Shown piece after piece: positions 1 through 5,446 of a DNA stretch of 5,670 nucleotides (position 1 is its first letter; every line of letters begins with the position of its first letter). The DNA lies in contig JACDEC010000231.1 of assembly GCA_013816645.1 (NCBI GenBank), positions 1 to 5,670 of the forward strand. The letters are read 5' to 3'. A program made the position numbers and the translations under genes. The notes under the pieces are model-generated. The model was not told the DNA's origin and made no database searches. It saw only the letters and a program-made list of their open reading frames with translations. The stretch comes from Planctomycetota bacterium. Lineage in GTDB: Bacteria; Planctomycetota; UBA11346.

Positions 1-773
1 GCATTGAGCACCGCGTCCCGTTCGCCAGCCAGAGCCAGGGCCGCGTCGGCGCAGGATTCGGCGTCGCGGCACGCGGAATCACTGCCGTCGTGATCGATGC
101 GGATGGTCAGCGCACTGTTGCCGATCGCCGCAGCGCGCTGGGTGACGCGTGCGCCCGGTTGGGGGGATACCTGGATTGGCGCCACGGCCGGCGGATGCGC
201 GGGCGCAACGCTGATGGCCGGCGCCAGGACCACCGCGTGATAATCGAGGAGATAGCGGGTGCGCTCGGTGAGCGCGTCGACCGACAAGGTCGCGCCGCCG
301 ATGTTGGTGATCTCGCGGCCGCGGCGCAGCGGATCGTCGCTGCCCTTGCCGGTGAACTGCTCGAGGAAGCGGCGGTTGCGCACCTCGCCGCCCTGCGACT
401 CGCGGTAGGCCATGACCTCGAGGCGGCGGATCCTGCCGGAAGCGTCGAGCGCGCAGAGGAAGGTGATGTACTCGGTGCGGCCGATGACGTGATCGATCAG
501 GGCGACGCCGTCGAGGCGATCGCGGGTGCGGGCTACCCACGCCCGCGGTCCCTTGCCCTGGGCCCGGCTCTTCGCGCGCTTGGCCACCTGGTCCAGCTGT
601 TCGGCGGTCGGCTCGCCGGCGAAGGGTTCGATGAGCGTGGAATCCGGGAAGGCGAGCTTGAGCGCCTCGTCCTGGGTGAGGTAGTCGACCGCCGGCAGTG
701 TCGTAGCAAACAGCACCGCCAGGAGGATCGCGATCCTCCTGGCGGCGCCGCGTCGAGTCGACGGACCGGGCAC
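1..773 (-). CDS. Exported FMN-binding domain protein with probable C-terminal ApbE-like flavin transferase domain (3' end cut by window)
   Basis: 257 residues are visible before the window edge. Residues 1-28 form a signal peptide: an Arg-rich start, a hydrophobic core (IAILLAVLFATTL) and a likely cut after LPA. Residues about 31-183 match the periplasmic FMN-binding domain family (RnfG/NqrC-like). They contain FLCALDASGRIRRLEV, YRESQGGEVRNRRF, the QFTGKGSDDPL segment, and IGGATLS at 158-164, where T162 is the expected site of covalent FMN attachment. After an Ala/Pro-rich linker (184-208), residues 209-257 (RVTQRAAAIGNSALTIRI, then an Ala-rich helix) resemble the start of ApbE FAD:protein FMN transferase, whose family begins with a similar MGT-x-hydrophobic strand. 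If so, carrier and flavinylating enzyme are fused. The GTG start follows the porin stop by 5 nt and gives the best signal peptide; no strong Shine-Dalgarno is visible, suggesting translational coupling to the porin. The FMN domain call is firm; the ApbE part is inferred from about 50 residues. Confidence 0.82.
   Translation of the reverse strand, partial: MPGPSTRRGAARRIAILLAVLFATTLPAVDYLTQDEALKLAFPDSTLIEPFAGEPTAEQLDQVAKRAKSRAQGKGPRAWVARTRDRLDGVALIDHVIGRTEYITFLCALDASGRIRRLEVMAYRESQGGEVRNRRFLEQFTGKGSDDPLRRGREITNIGGATLSVDALTERTRYLLDYHAVVLAPAISVAPAHPPAVAPIQVSPQPGARVTQRAAAIGNSALTIRIDHDGSDSACRDAESCADAALALAGERDAVLN
716..745. repeat. Perfect 30-bp palindrome inside signal-peptide codons
   Basis: Each arm is 15 nt (CCGCCAGGAGGATCG and its reverse complement) with no spacer, centred between 730 and 731. 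It lies +29 to +58 from the proposed GTG start of the FMN-binding gene, over codons 10-20. In the mRNA the stem can extend outward with G-U wobble pairs to about 710-751. It contains AGGAGG on both strands. It could be an mRNA hairpin controlling translation or a dimer-protein binding site; the sequence alone does not decide. Confidence 0.9.
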
Positions 774-778
774 CCGAT

Positions 779-1984
779 TCAGAAGGCGAAGCCGACGCCG
801 AGGTTCCAGCTGTCCTGCGATGGCGCGTCGCTGTCGTTCTCGACGTCGCGGTAGTCCGCCTTGATCGCCACCCAGGGGTTGGGCTTCCAGGTCACGCCGT
901 ACTGGTAGACCTGCTGGTTGAGCGAGTCGTCGACCGTGACCTGGGAAGGCACGTCGTCATGCAGTTCGAGCGCCTCGTAGCGTCCGAACAGGTAGACCTG
1001 GTGGGTGCTCTCGGTGATCAGCGACAGCACGTCGTAGGCGAGGAATGCGCTGAGGCCGTAATAGCTGTCGGGCAGGTTGTTCGCCCCGGGCGTGACGGCT
1101 TCGGTGTGCGAGTTGAAGACCTGCGCCCAACTGACGCCGGTGTCGAAGCCGTGCGCGGCGTAGCGCGCTTCCAACGTGTAGACGGTGATGTCGTAATCGC
1201 CGCCGACTTCGCTCTGGTCGGCGCCGCCATGGTTGATCGCGGCGGCCAGCCACAGGCCGTTGAGCGGGCGGTAGTCGAGGCGCGCGGTGACCATCAAATC
1301 CTCGGCCGCGGATTCGCTGCCTTCCTGGCGGCCGCCGCGGATGCCGGTCTCGGGATCGAGATCCGCGCCGTTGAGTCCGGCCTGCACCGCGACGCCGTAG
1401 TCGAGGCCATCGGAGATCCGGCCGTAGGCGCCAACGCCGTTCTCGAACCAGGTGGTGGGGATGATTACGCGGTCGAAGAGCGGCCGCTCGACGCCGTGGA
1501 ACAGCGTGGGTTCGTGGTAGAGATTGCCGATCGAGATCGGCACCAGCATCTGGCCGGCGCGGGCGACGTGATCGTCGAGGTAGCGGTATTCGACGTAGGC
1601 TTGTTCGACCTCGACCGCGCCGTCGGCGCCGTCCTCGATCAGCGCGTGCTCGAACTCGATCTCGCCGACGAAGCGCCAGCGTTCGGCAATCTGGGTTTCG
1701 GCCAGCAGGACGAAGCGGTGGAAATCGAGGGTGTCGGTCTCGGTCGAACCGGTGAAGTTGTTGTAGTGCATTTCGCCGTAGGCCCCGAAGCGCAGGTTGC
1801 GCAACGCGCTCTCGACTGCTCCGCCGACGGCAGCGCCGACTTCGGCGCCCGCTCCGCCGGTTCCGACCAGCGGAGTCGGGGGATTGCGCACCGGACCTGG
1901 GGTCGCGTCGGGGGTCTCGGCAGCGAAGGTCGGGGCGAGCAGTGCGGCCAGGGTGGGGATGGTGAGCAGGTGCAGGCGCGACAT
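779..1984 (-). CDS. Phosphate-selective-porin-like outer-membrane beta-barrel protein
   Basis: 401 residues. The signal peptide MSRLHLLTIPTLAALLAPTFA is predicted to be cut around residue 21 (A-x-A type site). A Gly/Ala/Pro-rich stretch (about 25-60) precedes a barrel that starts at LRFGAYGEMHYNNF. Family-like landmarks are DFHRFVLLAETQIAERWRFVGEIEFEH (88-113, given here as two joined blocks split at the central Ala), VEVEQAYVEYRY, the loop ending FHGVERPLFDR, and IIPTTWFENGVGAYGRI (174-190). Alternating amphipathic strands follow, ending in Phe (GVGFAF), the usual C-terminal recognition residue for outer-membrane assembly. The family is placed with the phosphate-selective porin O/P superfamily; substrate selectivity cannot be read from sequence. 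The ATG at 1984 is chosen because AAGGAA precedes it and the signal peptide begins there. It is the first gene of a likely two-gene operon with the FMN-binding gene. Confidence 0.85.
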   Translation of the reverse strand: MSRLHLLTIPTLAALLAPTFAAETPDATPGPVRNPPTPLVGTGGAGAEVGAAVGGAVESALRNLRFGAYGEMHYNNFTGSTETDTLDFHRFVLLAETQIAERWRFVGEIEFEHALIEDGADGAVEVEQAYVEYRYLDDHVARAGQMLVPISIGNLYHEPTLFHGVERPLFDRVIIPTTWFENGVGAYGRISDGLDYGVAVQAGLNGADLDPETGIRGGRQEGSESAAEDLMVTARLDYRPLNGLWLAAAINHGGADQSEVGGDYDITVYTLEARYAAHGFDTGVSWAQVFNSHTEAVTPGANNLPDSYYGLSAFLAYDVLSLITESTHQVYLFGRYEALELHDDVPSQVTVDDSLNQQVYQYGVTWKPNPWVAIKADYRDVENDSDAPSQDSWNLGVGFAF

Positions 1985-1988
1985 GGGG

Positions 1989-1994
1989 TTCCTT
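1989..1994 (-). promoter_or_regulatory. Ribosome binding site of the porin gene
   Basis: AAGGAA on the minus strand, 4 nt before the ATG at 1984-1982. It decides the start in favour of MSRLHLL over an in-frame ATG 96 nt further upstream, which lies inside the promoter. Confidence 0.7.
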
Positions 1995-2024
1995 ATGCCG
2001 GGATGGGCGGAGCCGAGGTTTAGA

Positions 2025-2039
2025 TGCGAATGATTCGCA
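2025..2039. promoter_or_regulatory. Candidate operator: 7-1-7 inverted repeat upstream of the porin
   Basis: TGCGAAT-G-ATTCGCA is a perfect inverted repeat with a single central base. The 7-1-7 layout and the AATGATT core resemble binding sites of Fur-family metalloregulators. It lies about 40-55 nt upstream of the porin start codon and just downstream of the predicted -10 element, where a bound repressor would block transcription. Assignment to Fur, Zur or another regulator is inference. Confidence 0.5.
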
Positions 2040-2060
2040 ACAGGTTGGACGAGACGCTGG

Positions 2061-2087
2061 ATCCTAGAAATATGAACCACGTGTCAA
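2061..2087 (-). promoter_or_regulatory. Candidate sigma-70 promoter of the porin operon
   Basis: On the minus strand, TTGACA (2087-2082) is a perfect -35 hexamer. It is followed after 15 nt by TAGGAT (2066-2061), a 4/6 match to the -10 consensus. The spacer is shorter than the usual 16-18, so the -10 choice is uncertain. The local AT-rich patch (2061-2076) stands out in a GC-rich region. The 2025-2039 inverted repeat would fall around +15 to +30. Confidence 0.5.
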
Positions 2088-2117
2088 GGCGCTGTTGGGA
2101 ATCGGTCGCAACAGTGG

Positions 2118-2149
2118 CCCGGTCGCCCGGTCGCCTCGTCGCCTAGTCT
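2118..2149. repeat. Short decaying 8-bp tandem repeat
   Basis: Four consecutive 8-mers: CCCGGTCG, CCCGGTCG, CCTCGTCG, CCTAGTCT. The first two are identical and the others diverge. They lie in the 214-bp divergent spacer (1985-2198), 50-80 nt before the plus-strand gene. No function is evident; replication slippage is the simplest origin. I see no convincing plus-strand promoter in this spacer. Confidence 0.6.
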
Positions 2150-2198
2150 CTCTGCCGCCCCTGCCAACGCTGGCGCGGGTGTCGACGTATCGCTAGAC

Positions 2199-3017
2199 AT
2201 GTTCGACATGCGCTTCCCGTTGCTGCTCGTGCTTTTGGCGTCGTTGGGTGGTTGGGCGGTCGCCACCGAGGTGCTGCCCGCCGGCGCCAATCCGATGTGC
2301 CCGGTGATGACCGACGAGCCGGCAGACCCCGCCTACGTCGTCGAGCACGAGGGCCGCAAGGTCTACCTGTGCTGCAAGAAGTGCGTGCGCAAATGGAAGG
2401 AGGACCCGGCGAAATACCTGCCCAACCTCCCGGCCTCGGACGCCCAGCAGCCCGCCAAGCCGGCGCAGGCGGCACCCAGCCAGGCCGAACCACATTCCGC
2501 GCTCCCCGCGCCGATGCGACCGGTGGCGACCGCGCCACCGCCACCTGCCCAACCCATCGCCACCAGCGATCAGCCGAGCCTCAGCGCTCGGCTGCTTCGT
2601 TTCCTGGGAGCCTTCCATCCCGCGGTCGTCCACTTCCCGATCGCCTTGTTGGCGGCGGCCGCGCTGTTCGAGGCGCTGCAGTGGCGTCGCGATGGCACGC
2701 TGTCGCCGGCAGCGCGCCCGGTGGTGCTGCTCGCGGCGCTGGGCGGGGCGATGGCCACCGCCTTGGGCTGGGCGGCGTGGAGCGGTGCGGGCTATCCCGA
2801 TGCCCAAGTAACCCTGGCGCTCCACCAGTGGATCGGCACCGCCGCCGGCACTGGCGCGGTGCTCAGCGCCTGGACCGGCGAGCGGGCCCGCCGCCATGCC
2901 TGCGCGGCGCGGGCCCGTGTTTACCGCGCGGTGCTCTTCCTAGGCACCGCGGCGGTGCTCGGCGCGGGTTTCCTCGGCGGACTGCTGATCTACGGACCCG
3001 AGCACTACCGTTTCTGA
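2199..3017 (+). CDS. Membrane protein with YHS-type metal-binding domain and DUF2231-like four-helix domain
   Basis: 272 residues. Residues 1-22 form a signal peptide (FPLLLVLLASLGGWAVATE). Residues 31-75 form a small Cys domain: C34 in NPMCPVM, VVEHEGRKVYLCCKKC with C58, C59 and C62, then DPAKYL. This pattern is typical of YHS-type domains that bind soft or transition metals. Residues about 78-128 are a flexible Pro/Ala/Gln linker. Residues 130-272 form a DUF2231-like membrane domain with four predicted helices (about 142-160, 172-196, 207-227, 242-266). Conserved-looking histidines are H140 and H145 in FHPAVVHFPIALL and H209 in LHQWIG; it ends GGLLIYGPEHYRF. DUF2231 has no established biochemical role that I can assert; the histidines could bind heme or metal (inference). 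The start is uncertain between ATG 2199 and ATG 2208, since neither has a clear Shine-Dalgarno. It is divergent from the porin and convergent with the AraC gene, with abutting stop codons. Confidence 0.82.
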   Translation: MFDMRFPLLLVLLASLGGWAVATEVLPAGANPMCPVMTDEPADPAYVVEHEGRKVYLCCKKCVRKWKEDPAKYLPNLPASDAQQPAKPAQAAPSQAEPHSALPAPMRPVATAPPPPAQPIATSDQPSLSARLLRFLGAFHPAVVHFPIALLAAAALFEALQWRRDGTLSPAARPVVLLAALGGAMATALGWAAWSGAGYPDAQVTLALHQWIGTAAGTGAVLSAWTGERARRHACAARARVYRAVLFLGTAAVLGAGFLGGLLIYGPEHYRF

Positions 3018-3878
3018 TCAGCGGTTGCCCGCGCGGAAGCGCGCCGGAGGCACCGCGTAGCGCCGGCGGAACGCCGTGCTGAAGGCGAAGGCGTTGGCGT
3101 AGCCGACGTGGTTGGCGATCTCCTCGACCGACAACGGCGTGGCGCTCAGCAGGGTCGCCGCGCGAGCCAACCGCAACTCGGCGACGTGGCGCATCGGCGT
3201 ACGTCCGAGTTCGGCCAGGCACAGGCGGCGCAACTGCTCCGGACCGATGCTCAGCCGGCGTGCGAGGTCGCCAAGCGTCCATGGGTCGCCGAGGTCCGCG
3301 GCGACCGCCTCCCAGAGCTGGGCCAGGCGCGGGTCGCCAGCAGTGCGGGCGAGCCCGCGATGGACGTGGTGATGGAGGAGATCCGCCCAACGCGCGAACA
3401 TCGCGGGATCGCGCGCGCTCAACAACTCGCGCGCCAGTCCGTCGACCGCAGCGGACAGCGGGCGGGTATCGATGGGCAGCACGACCGGCTGGTCGAGCAC
3501 CGCGGGCCAGGCATGGGCATCGGGCTCGTAGGTCACCCACACCAGCGACCACGGCGTCGCGGTGGATGCGCGATAGGCGTGCGGGGCGCCGTTCGGGGTG
3601 CAGTAGGCCTGCCCCGGCGCGAGGCGGATCCACTCGCCACCGATCAGCACCTCGCCGGTTCCGGATTCGCAGGCCAGCACCTGGCGAATCGGTGGTCGCA
3701 GCCGGCTGAAGCTGAAGCCGCGCAGCGCACGCGAACGTCCGCACAGCCGGATGCCGAAGGCGCCGAGCGCCGGGCAGTCCTCCGGCGAGACCAGCGTCTC
3801 GCGGGTGCGAGATCCGATGCGGTGATGCTCATCGAGGTGGATATCGCGAAGCCGGGCGATGGTGCGGGTGGTGGACAT
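3018..3878 (-). CDS. AraC-family transcriptional regulator with N-terminal cupin-type sensor domain
   Basis: 286 residues. Residues about 55-115 fit the AraC-type cupin ligand-binding fold: VLACESGTGEVLIGG, then LAPGQAYCTPNGAPHAYRA, then a WSLVWVTY strand. Residues 182-286 are the double helix-turn-helix DNA-binding domain: first helix pair TLGDLARRLSIGPEQLRRLC (191-210), second VEEIANHVGYANAFAFSTAF (241-260), followed by the family signature RRRYAVPPARFR. Total length is typical of the family. The ATG at 3878 is chosen because the cupin domain needs no more sequence; the open frame continues upstream only through GC-rich low-likelihood sequence. A weak GGA lies about 10 nt before it. It is 101 nt downstream of the receiver gene on the same strand, so it could be the last gene of that operon or separately promoted. 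The ligand is unknown; such regulators often act on adjacent carbohydrate or stress genes, but no such target is present here. Confidence 0.9.
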   Translation of the reverse strand: MSTTRTIARLRDIHLDEHHRIGSRTRETLVSPEDCPALGAFGIRLCGRSRALRGFSFSRLRPPIRQVLACESGTGEVLIGGEWIRLAPGQAYCTPNGAPHAYRASTATPWSLVWVTYEPDAHAWPAVLDQPVVLPIDTRPLSAAVDGLARELLSARDPAMFARWADLLHHHVHRGLARTAGDPRLAQLWEAVAADLGDPWTLGDLARRLSIGPEQLRRLCLAELGRTPMRHVAELRLARAATLLSATPLSVEEIANHVGYANAFAFSTAFRRRYAVPPARFRAGNR

Positions 3879-3979
3879 GGCGCAGCGTCCGGTATGGGCG
3901 CCAGCAGGCTCGCCACAAGCGCCGCCTCGACAGGTGGGGGCGGCGTAGGCCGATGGGGACGCTGAATATCGCCCTGGAC

Positions 3980-4414
3980 TCAGCCGGGCGCAGAACCCGC
4001 CGCCGCCGATCCGCCGACCTGGTCGGCCGTCGACATGATCGCGCGCACGTAGGTCGCGAGGCGGATGTAATCGTGCCAGGCCGTGGGCTTGTGCAGCGTG
4101 TAGGCGACCTGCAGCAGCGCTGAGCCGAGCACCCGGTCGAGGCTGCCGCTCATGGCGATGACCCGCACCTCGCGTAGCCGGTGATCGCGGGCGATGGCCG
4201 CGCACAGATCCTCGCCCCGTTCCGCGCCGAGCATGAGGTCGATGATGATCCAGTCCGGGCGCGACGCCCGATCATCGAGCAGCGCCAGCGCCTCGGCGAC
4301 GGTCGCGACACGACTCAGGTCGGGACGGAATTGGACCTCATCCAACGCTTCGCAAAGCGTGACGAAATCGGGCGTGGAATCCTCGACCACCAGGACGCGT
4401 GGTGGACGGACCAT
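3980..4414 (-). CDS. Single-domain response regulator (CheY/Rcp1-like receiver)
   Basis: 144 residues, a receiver domain with no output domain. The receiver key residues are in place: acidic pair E11-D12 (VLVVEDS), phospho-acceptor D59 at the end of WIIID, S89 (VIAMSG) and K109 followed by Pro (LHKP). The segment DHRLREVRVIAMSG resembles the Rcp1-type stand-alone receivers that partner bacteriophytochrome or hybrid kinases. A 20-residue Ala/Gly/Ser-rich tail follows the last helix. The ATG at 4414 gives the standard beta-1 strand shortly after the start; no strong Shine-Dalgarno is visible. It lies 61 nt downstream of the 158-aa Cys-repeat protein, so the two are probably co-transcribed. No histidine kinase is in the window, so the phosphodonor is unknown. 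Confidence 0.9.
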   Translation of the reverse strand: MVRPPRVLVVEDSTPDFVTLCEALDEVQFRPDLSRVATVAEALALLDDRASRPDWIIIDLMLGAERGEDLCAAIARDHRLREVRVIAMSGSLDRVLGSALLQVAYTLHKPTAWHDYIRLATYVRAIMSTADQVGGSAAAGSAPG

Positions 4415-4475
4415 TGGCGTAGTCTGGGGAGGAGCGTCCGCGGGCAACGTCCTATGCGCTGGTTTTGAACAAGTC

Positions 4476-4952
4476 TCAGGAATCGTCGTCACGGTCGAAG
4501 CGACCGGTGTCGTCCTCATTGACCGCGCGGATCCCGAAGCCCTCGAGCGCTGCGAAGGCAGCGTGCAGGGTTTCCAGCGCTTCGCGCTCGTCGACCAGCC
4601 AGAGTTCTGGCACCTGTCCCGCCTGTGGTTCGCCCTGGGTGGCGAAGTTCCGATCGATCGCGGCGAGAGCGGCGCTGGCCGCGAATATCGCCGACTTGCA
4701 GATCGCGAACAATTCGTCGGTCGGGTGGAGACCGGTGCCGATGTATTCGGCGAGGTGGTGCAGGGCGCGATCGAGTTGCCGGAGGTCACGGTTGGCGTCG
4801 ACCACCCACCACGCATCGGCGCCCATCCAGGATTCCGGTTCGACGTTGGTCACCCAGCAGCCGTTGAGGAACGCCAACGCATTGCGGCCAGCGACGATTC
4901 CCGAGCGGCAATGATCGATCAACACCTCGAGATCGTGGGGATGCAGCTGCAC
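4476..4952 (-). CDS. Unrecognised alpha-helical protein with two C-[KR]-S-A/G repeats, paralogue of its upstream neighbour
   Basis: 158 residues from a GTG start, no signal peptide and no transmembrane segment. Two repeats are visible. Unit 1 (3-74) starts LHPHDLEVLIDHCRSGIV with C15; unit 2 (75-about 144) starts LHPTDELFAICKSAIF with C85. In each, the Cys helix is followed by an aromatic/acidic loop and a second helix (DLRQLDRALHHLAEY; REALETLHAAFAALEG). The tail is acidic (NEDDTGRFDRDDDS). The GTG at 4952 is preferred: it lies 2 nt after the neighbour's stop, has a weak GGGA 7 nt before it, and places Cys at residue 15 exactly as in that neighbour. An ATG at 4991 (171 aa) is the alternative and would overlap the neighbour by 37 nt. 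I do not recognise the family, and no catalytic motif is evident. Linkage to a receiver suggests a signalling or adaptor role (inference). Confidence 0.72.
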   Translation of the reverse strand: MQLHPHDLEVLIDHCRSGIVAGRNALAFLNGCWVTNVEPESWMGADAWWVVDANRDLRQLDRALHHLAEYIGTGLHPTDELFAICKSAIFAASAALAAIDRNFATQGEPQAGQVPELWLVDEREALETLHAAFAALEGFGIRAVNEDDTGRFDRDDDS

Positions 4953-4954
4953 GA

Positions 4955-5314
4955 TCAGATCCCACGCGGGCGGCCGATGCGGCCCGCCCATCGGAAGCGC
5001 GGTGATGCCGGGTCGCCTGGATCGTAGGCCACGCCGTGGGCCTCCTCGTCGCCGAGGATGCCGGTCTGCTCGAGTCGCGCGATGGTTTCGGCGCAGCGAT
5101 CGAGCGCCACCTGGTGCGAGCGCGCCACCATGCGGATGAAGCGGTCCAGATCTTCGCCACCGCCGATGACGTCGTCCTCGTACGGTCCTTCGATCTCGTA
5201 CTCCTCGTCCTCGGGAGCGTGCTCCACCGACCAGGTCAAGGAATGGTGCGCGCGCAGCAGCGCCGATTTGCACTGCGCGAGTAGTTCGCGCAGGTCCTGT
5301 TCCGTCAGCTCCAT
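4955..5314 (-). CDS. Unrecognised small helical protein with one C-K-S-A motif, paralogue of its downstream neighbour
   Basis: 119 residues, cytosolic by appearance. The N-terminal helix MELTEQDLRELLAQCKSALL carries C15-K16-S17-A18, aligning without gaps to residues 1-20 of the downstream protein. A highly acidic stretch follows (EHAPEDEEYEIEGPYEDD, 31-48), then a second helix (GEDLDRFIRMVARSHQVALD) containing H67 and C74. The C-terminus is Gly/Pro/Arg-rich. The ATG at 5314 has a good ribosome binding site (GGAGGG). An in-frame ATG at 5335 is possible but lacks one. Its stop TGA is 2 nt before the downstream GTG, suggesting translational coupling. I do not recognise the family; the function is unknown. 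Confidence 0.75.
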   Translation of the reverse strand: MELTEQDLRELLAQCKSALLRAHHSLTWSVEHAPEDEEYEIEGPYEDDVIGGGEDLDRFIRMVARSHQVALDRCAETIARLEQTGILGDEEAHGVAYDPGDPASPRFRWAGRIGRPRGI

Positions 5315-5318
5315 GGCG

Positions 5319-5324
5319 CCCTCC
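5319..5324 (-). promoter_or_regulatory. Ribosome binding site of the 119-aa protein gene
   Basis: GGAGGG on the minus strand, 4 nt before the ATG at 5314-5312. It decides that start over the in-frame ATG at 5335. Confidence 0.65.
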
Positions 5325-5353
5325 GCACGCCTCATGGTACCCAGCCCGCATCC

Positions 5354-5367
5354 ACGCGGCCCCGCGT
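5354..5367. repeat. Short inverted repeat in the divergent intergenic spacer
   Basis: ACGCGG-CC-CCGCGT is a perfect 6-bp inverted repeat with a 2-bp spacer. It lies 40 nt before the 119-aa gene and 80 nt before the 64-aa plus-strand gene. It could be an operator for either, but at this GC content a chance match is quite possible. No convincing sigma-70 promoter is visible in 5315-5446. Confidence 0.35.
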
Positions 5368-5436
5368 AGGAGGGATGGTGTACAGGGCTTGGGCGCCCGA
5401 TTCCCTCGCGCTTGCCAATCGCCACGCTGAGCCTCC

Positions 5437-5441
5437 AGGAG
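5437..5441 (+). promoter_or_regulatory. Ribosome binding site of the 64-aa protein gene
   Basis: AGGAG, 5 nt before the ATG at 5447. It fixes that start against an upstream in-frame ATG at 5375 that has a worse context. Confidence 0.75.
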
Positions 5442-5446
5442 CACCC

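Noticed and set aside
90..854. 254-aa plus-strand open frame opposite the FMN-binding gene
   Set aside because: Low-complexity Ala/Arg/Gly/Asp composition; the minus-strand frame holds a signal peptide and an FMN-binding domain, so this is a shadow.
959..2023. 354-aa plus-strand open frame opposite the porin
   Set aside because: Mirror frame of a GC-rich gene: Val/Asp/Gly/Arg-rich with no domain, and the opposite strand encodes a recognisable porin.
1985..2080. N-terminal extension of the porin (ATG at 2080)
   Set aside because: It would place the start between the -35 and -10 elements and put 32 residues before a clean signal peptide; the ATG at 1984 has an AAGGAA ribosome binding site.
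3920..3945. 7-bp stem with a 12-nt loop between the receiver and AraC genes, as a terminator
   Set aside because: Short stem, large loop and no T-tract on either strand; likely chance at this GC content.
3879..4205. 109-residue N-terminal extension of the AraC regulator
   Set aside because: It overlaps the receiver gene on the same strand in another frame and reads as Arg/Pro-rich shadow sequence; the regulator is full-length from 3878.
4953..4991. ATG at 4991 as start of the 158-aa protein
   Set aside because: No ribosome binding site and a 37-nt overlap with the neighbour. The GTG at 4952 sits 2 nt after the neighbour's stop and aligns the Cys motif exactly. Kept as an alternative only.
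4955..5314. Histidine phosphotransfer (Hpt) domain in the 119-aa protein
   Set aside because: Histidines occur in helices (HH at 23-24, SHQ near 67), but there is no Hpt-type H-x-x-K/R-G context, so I do not call it.
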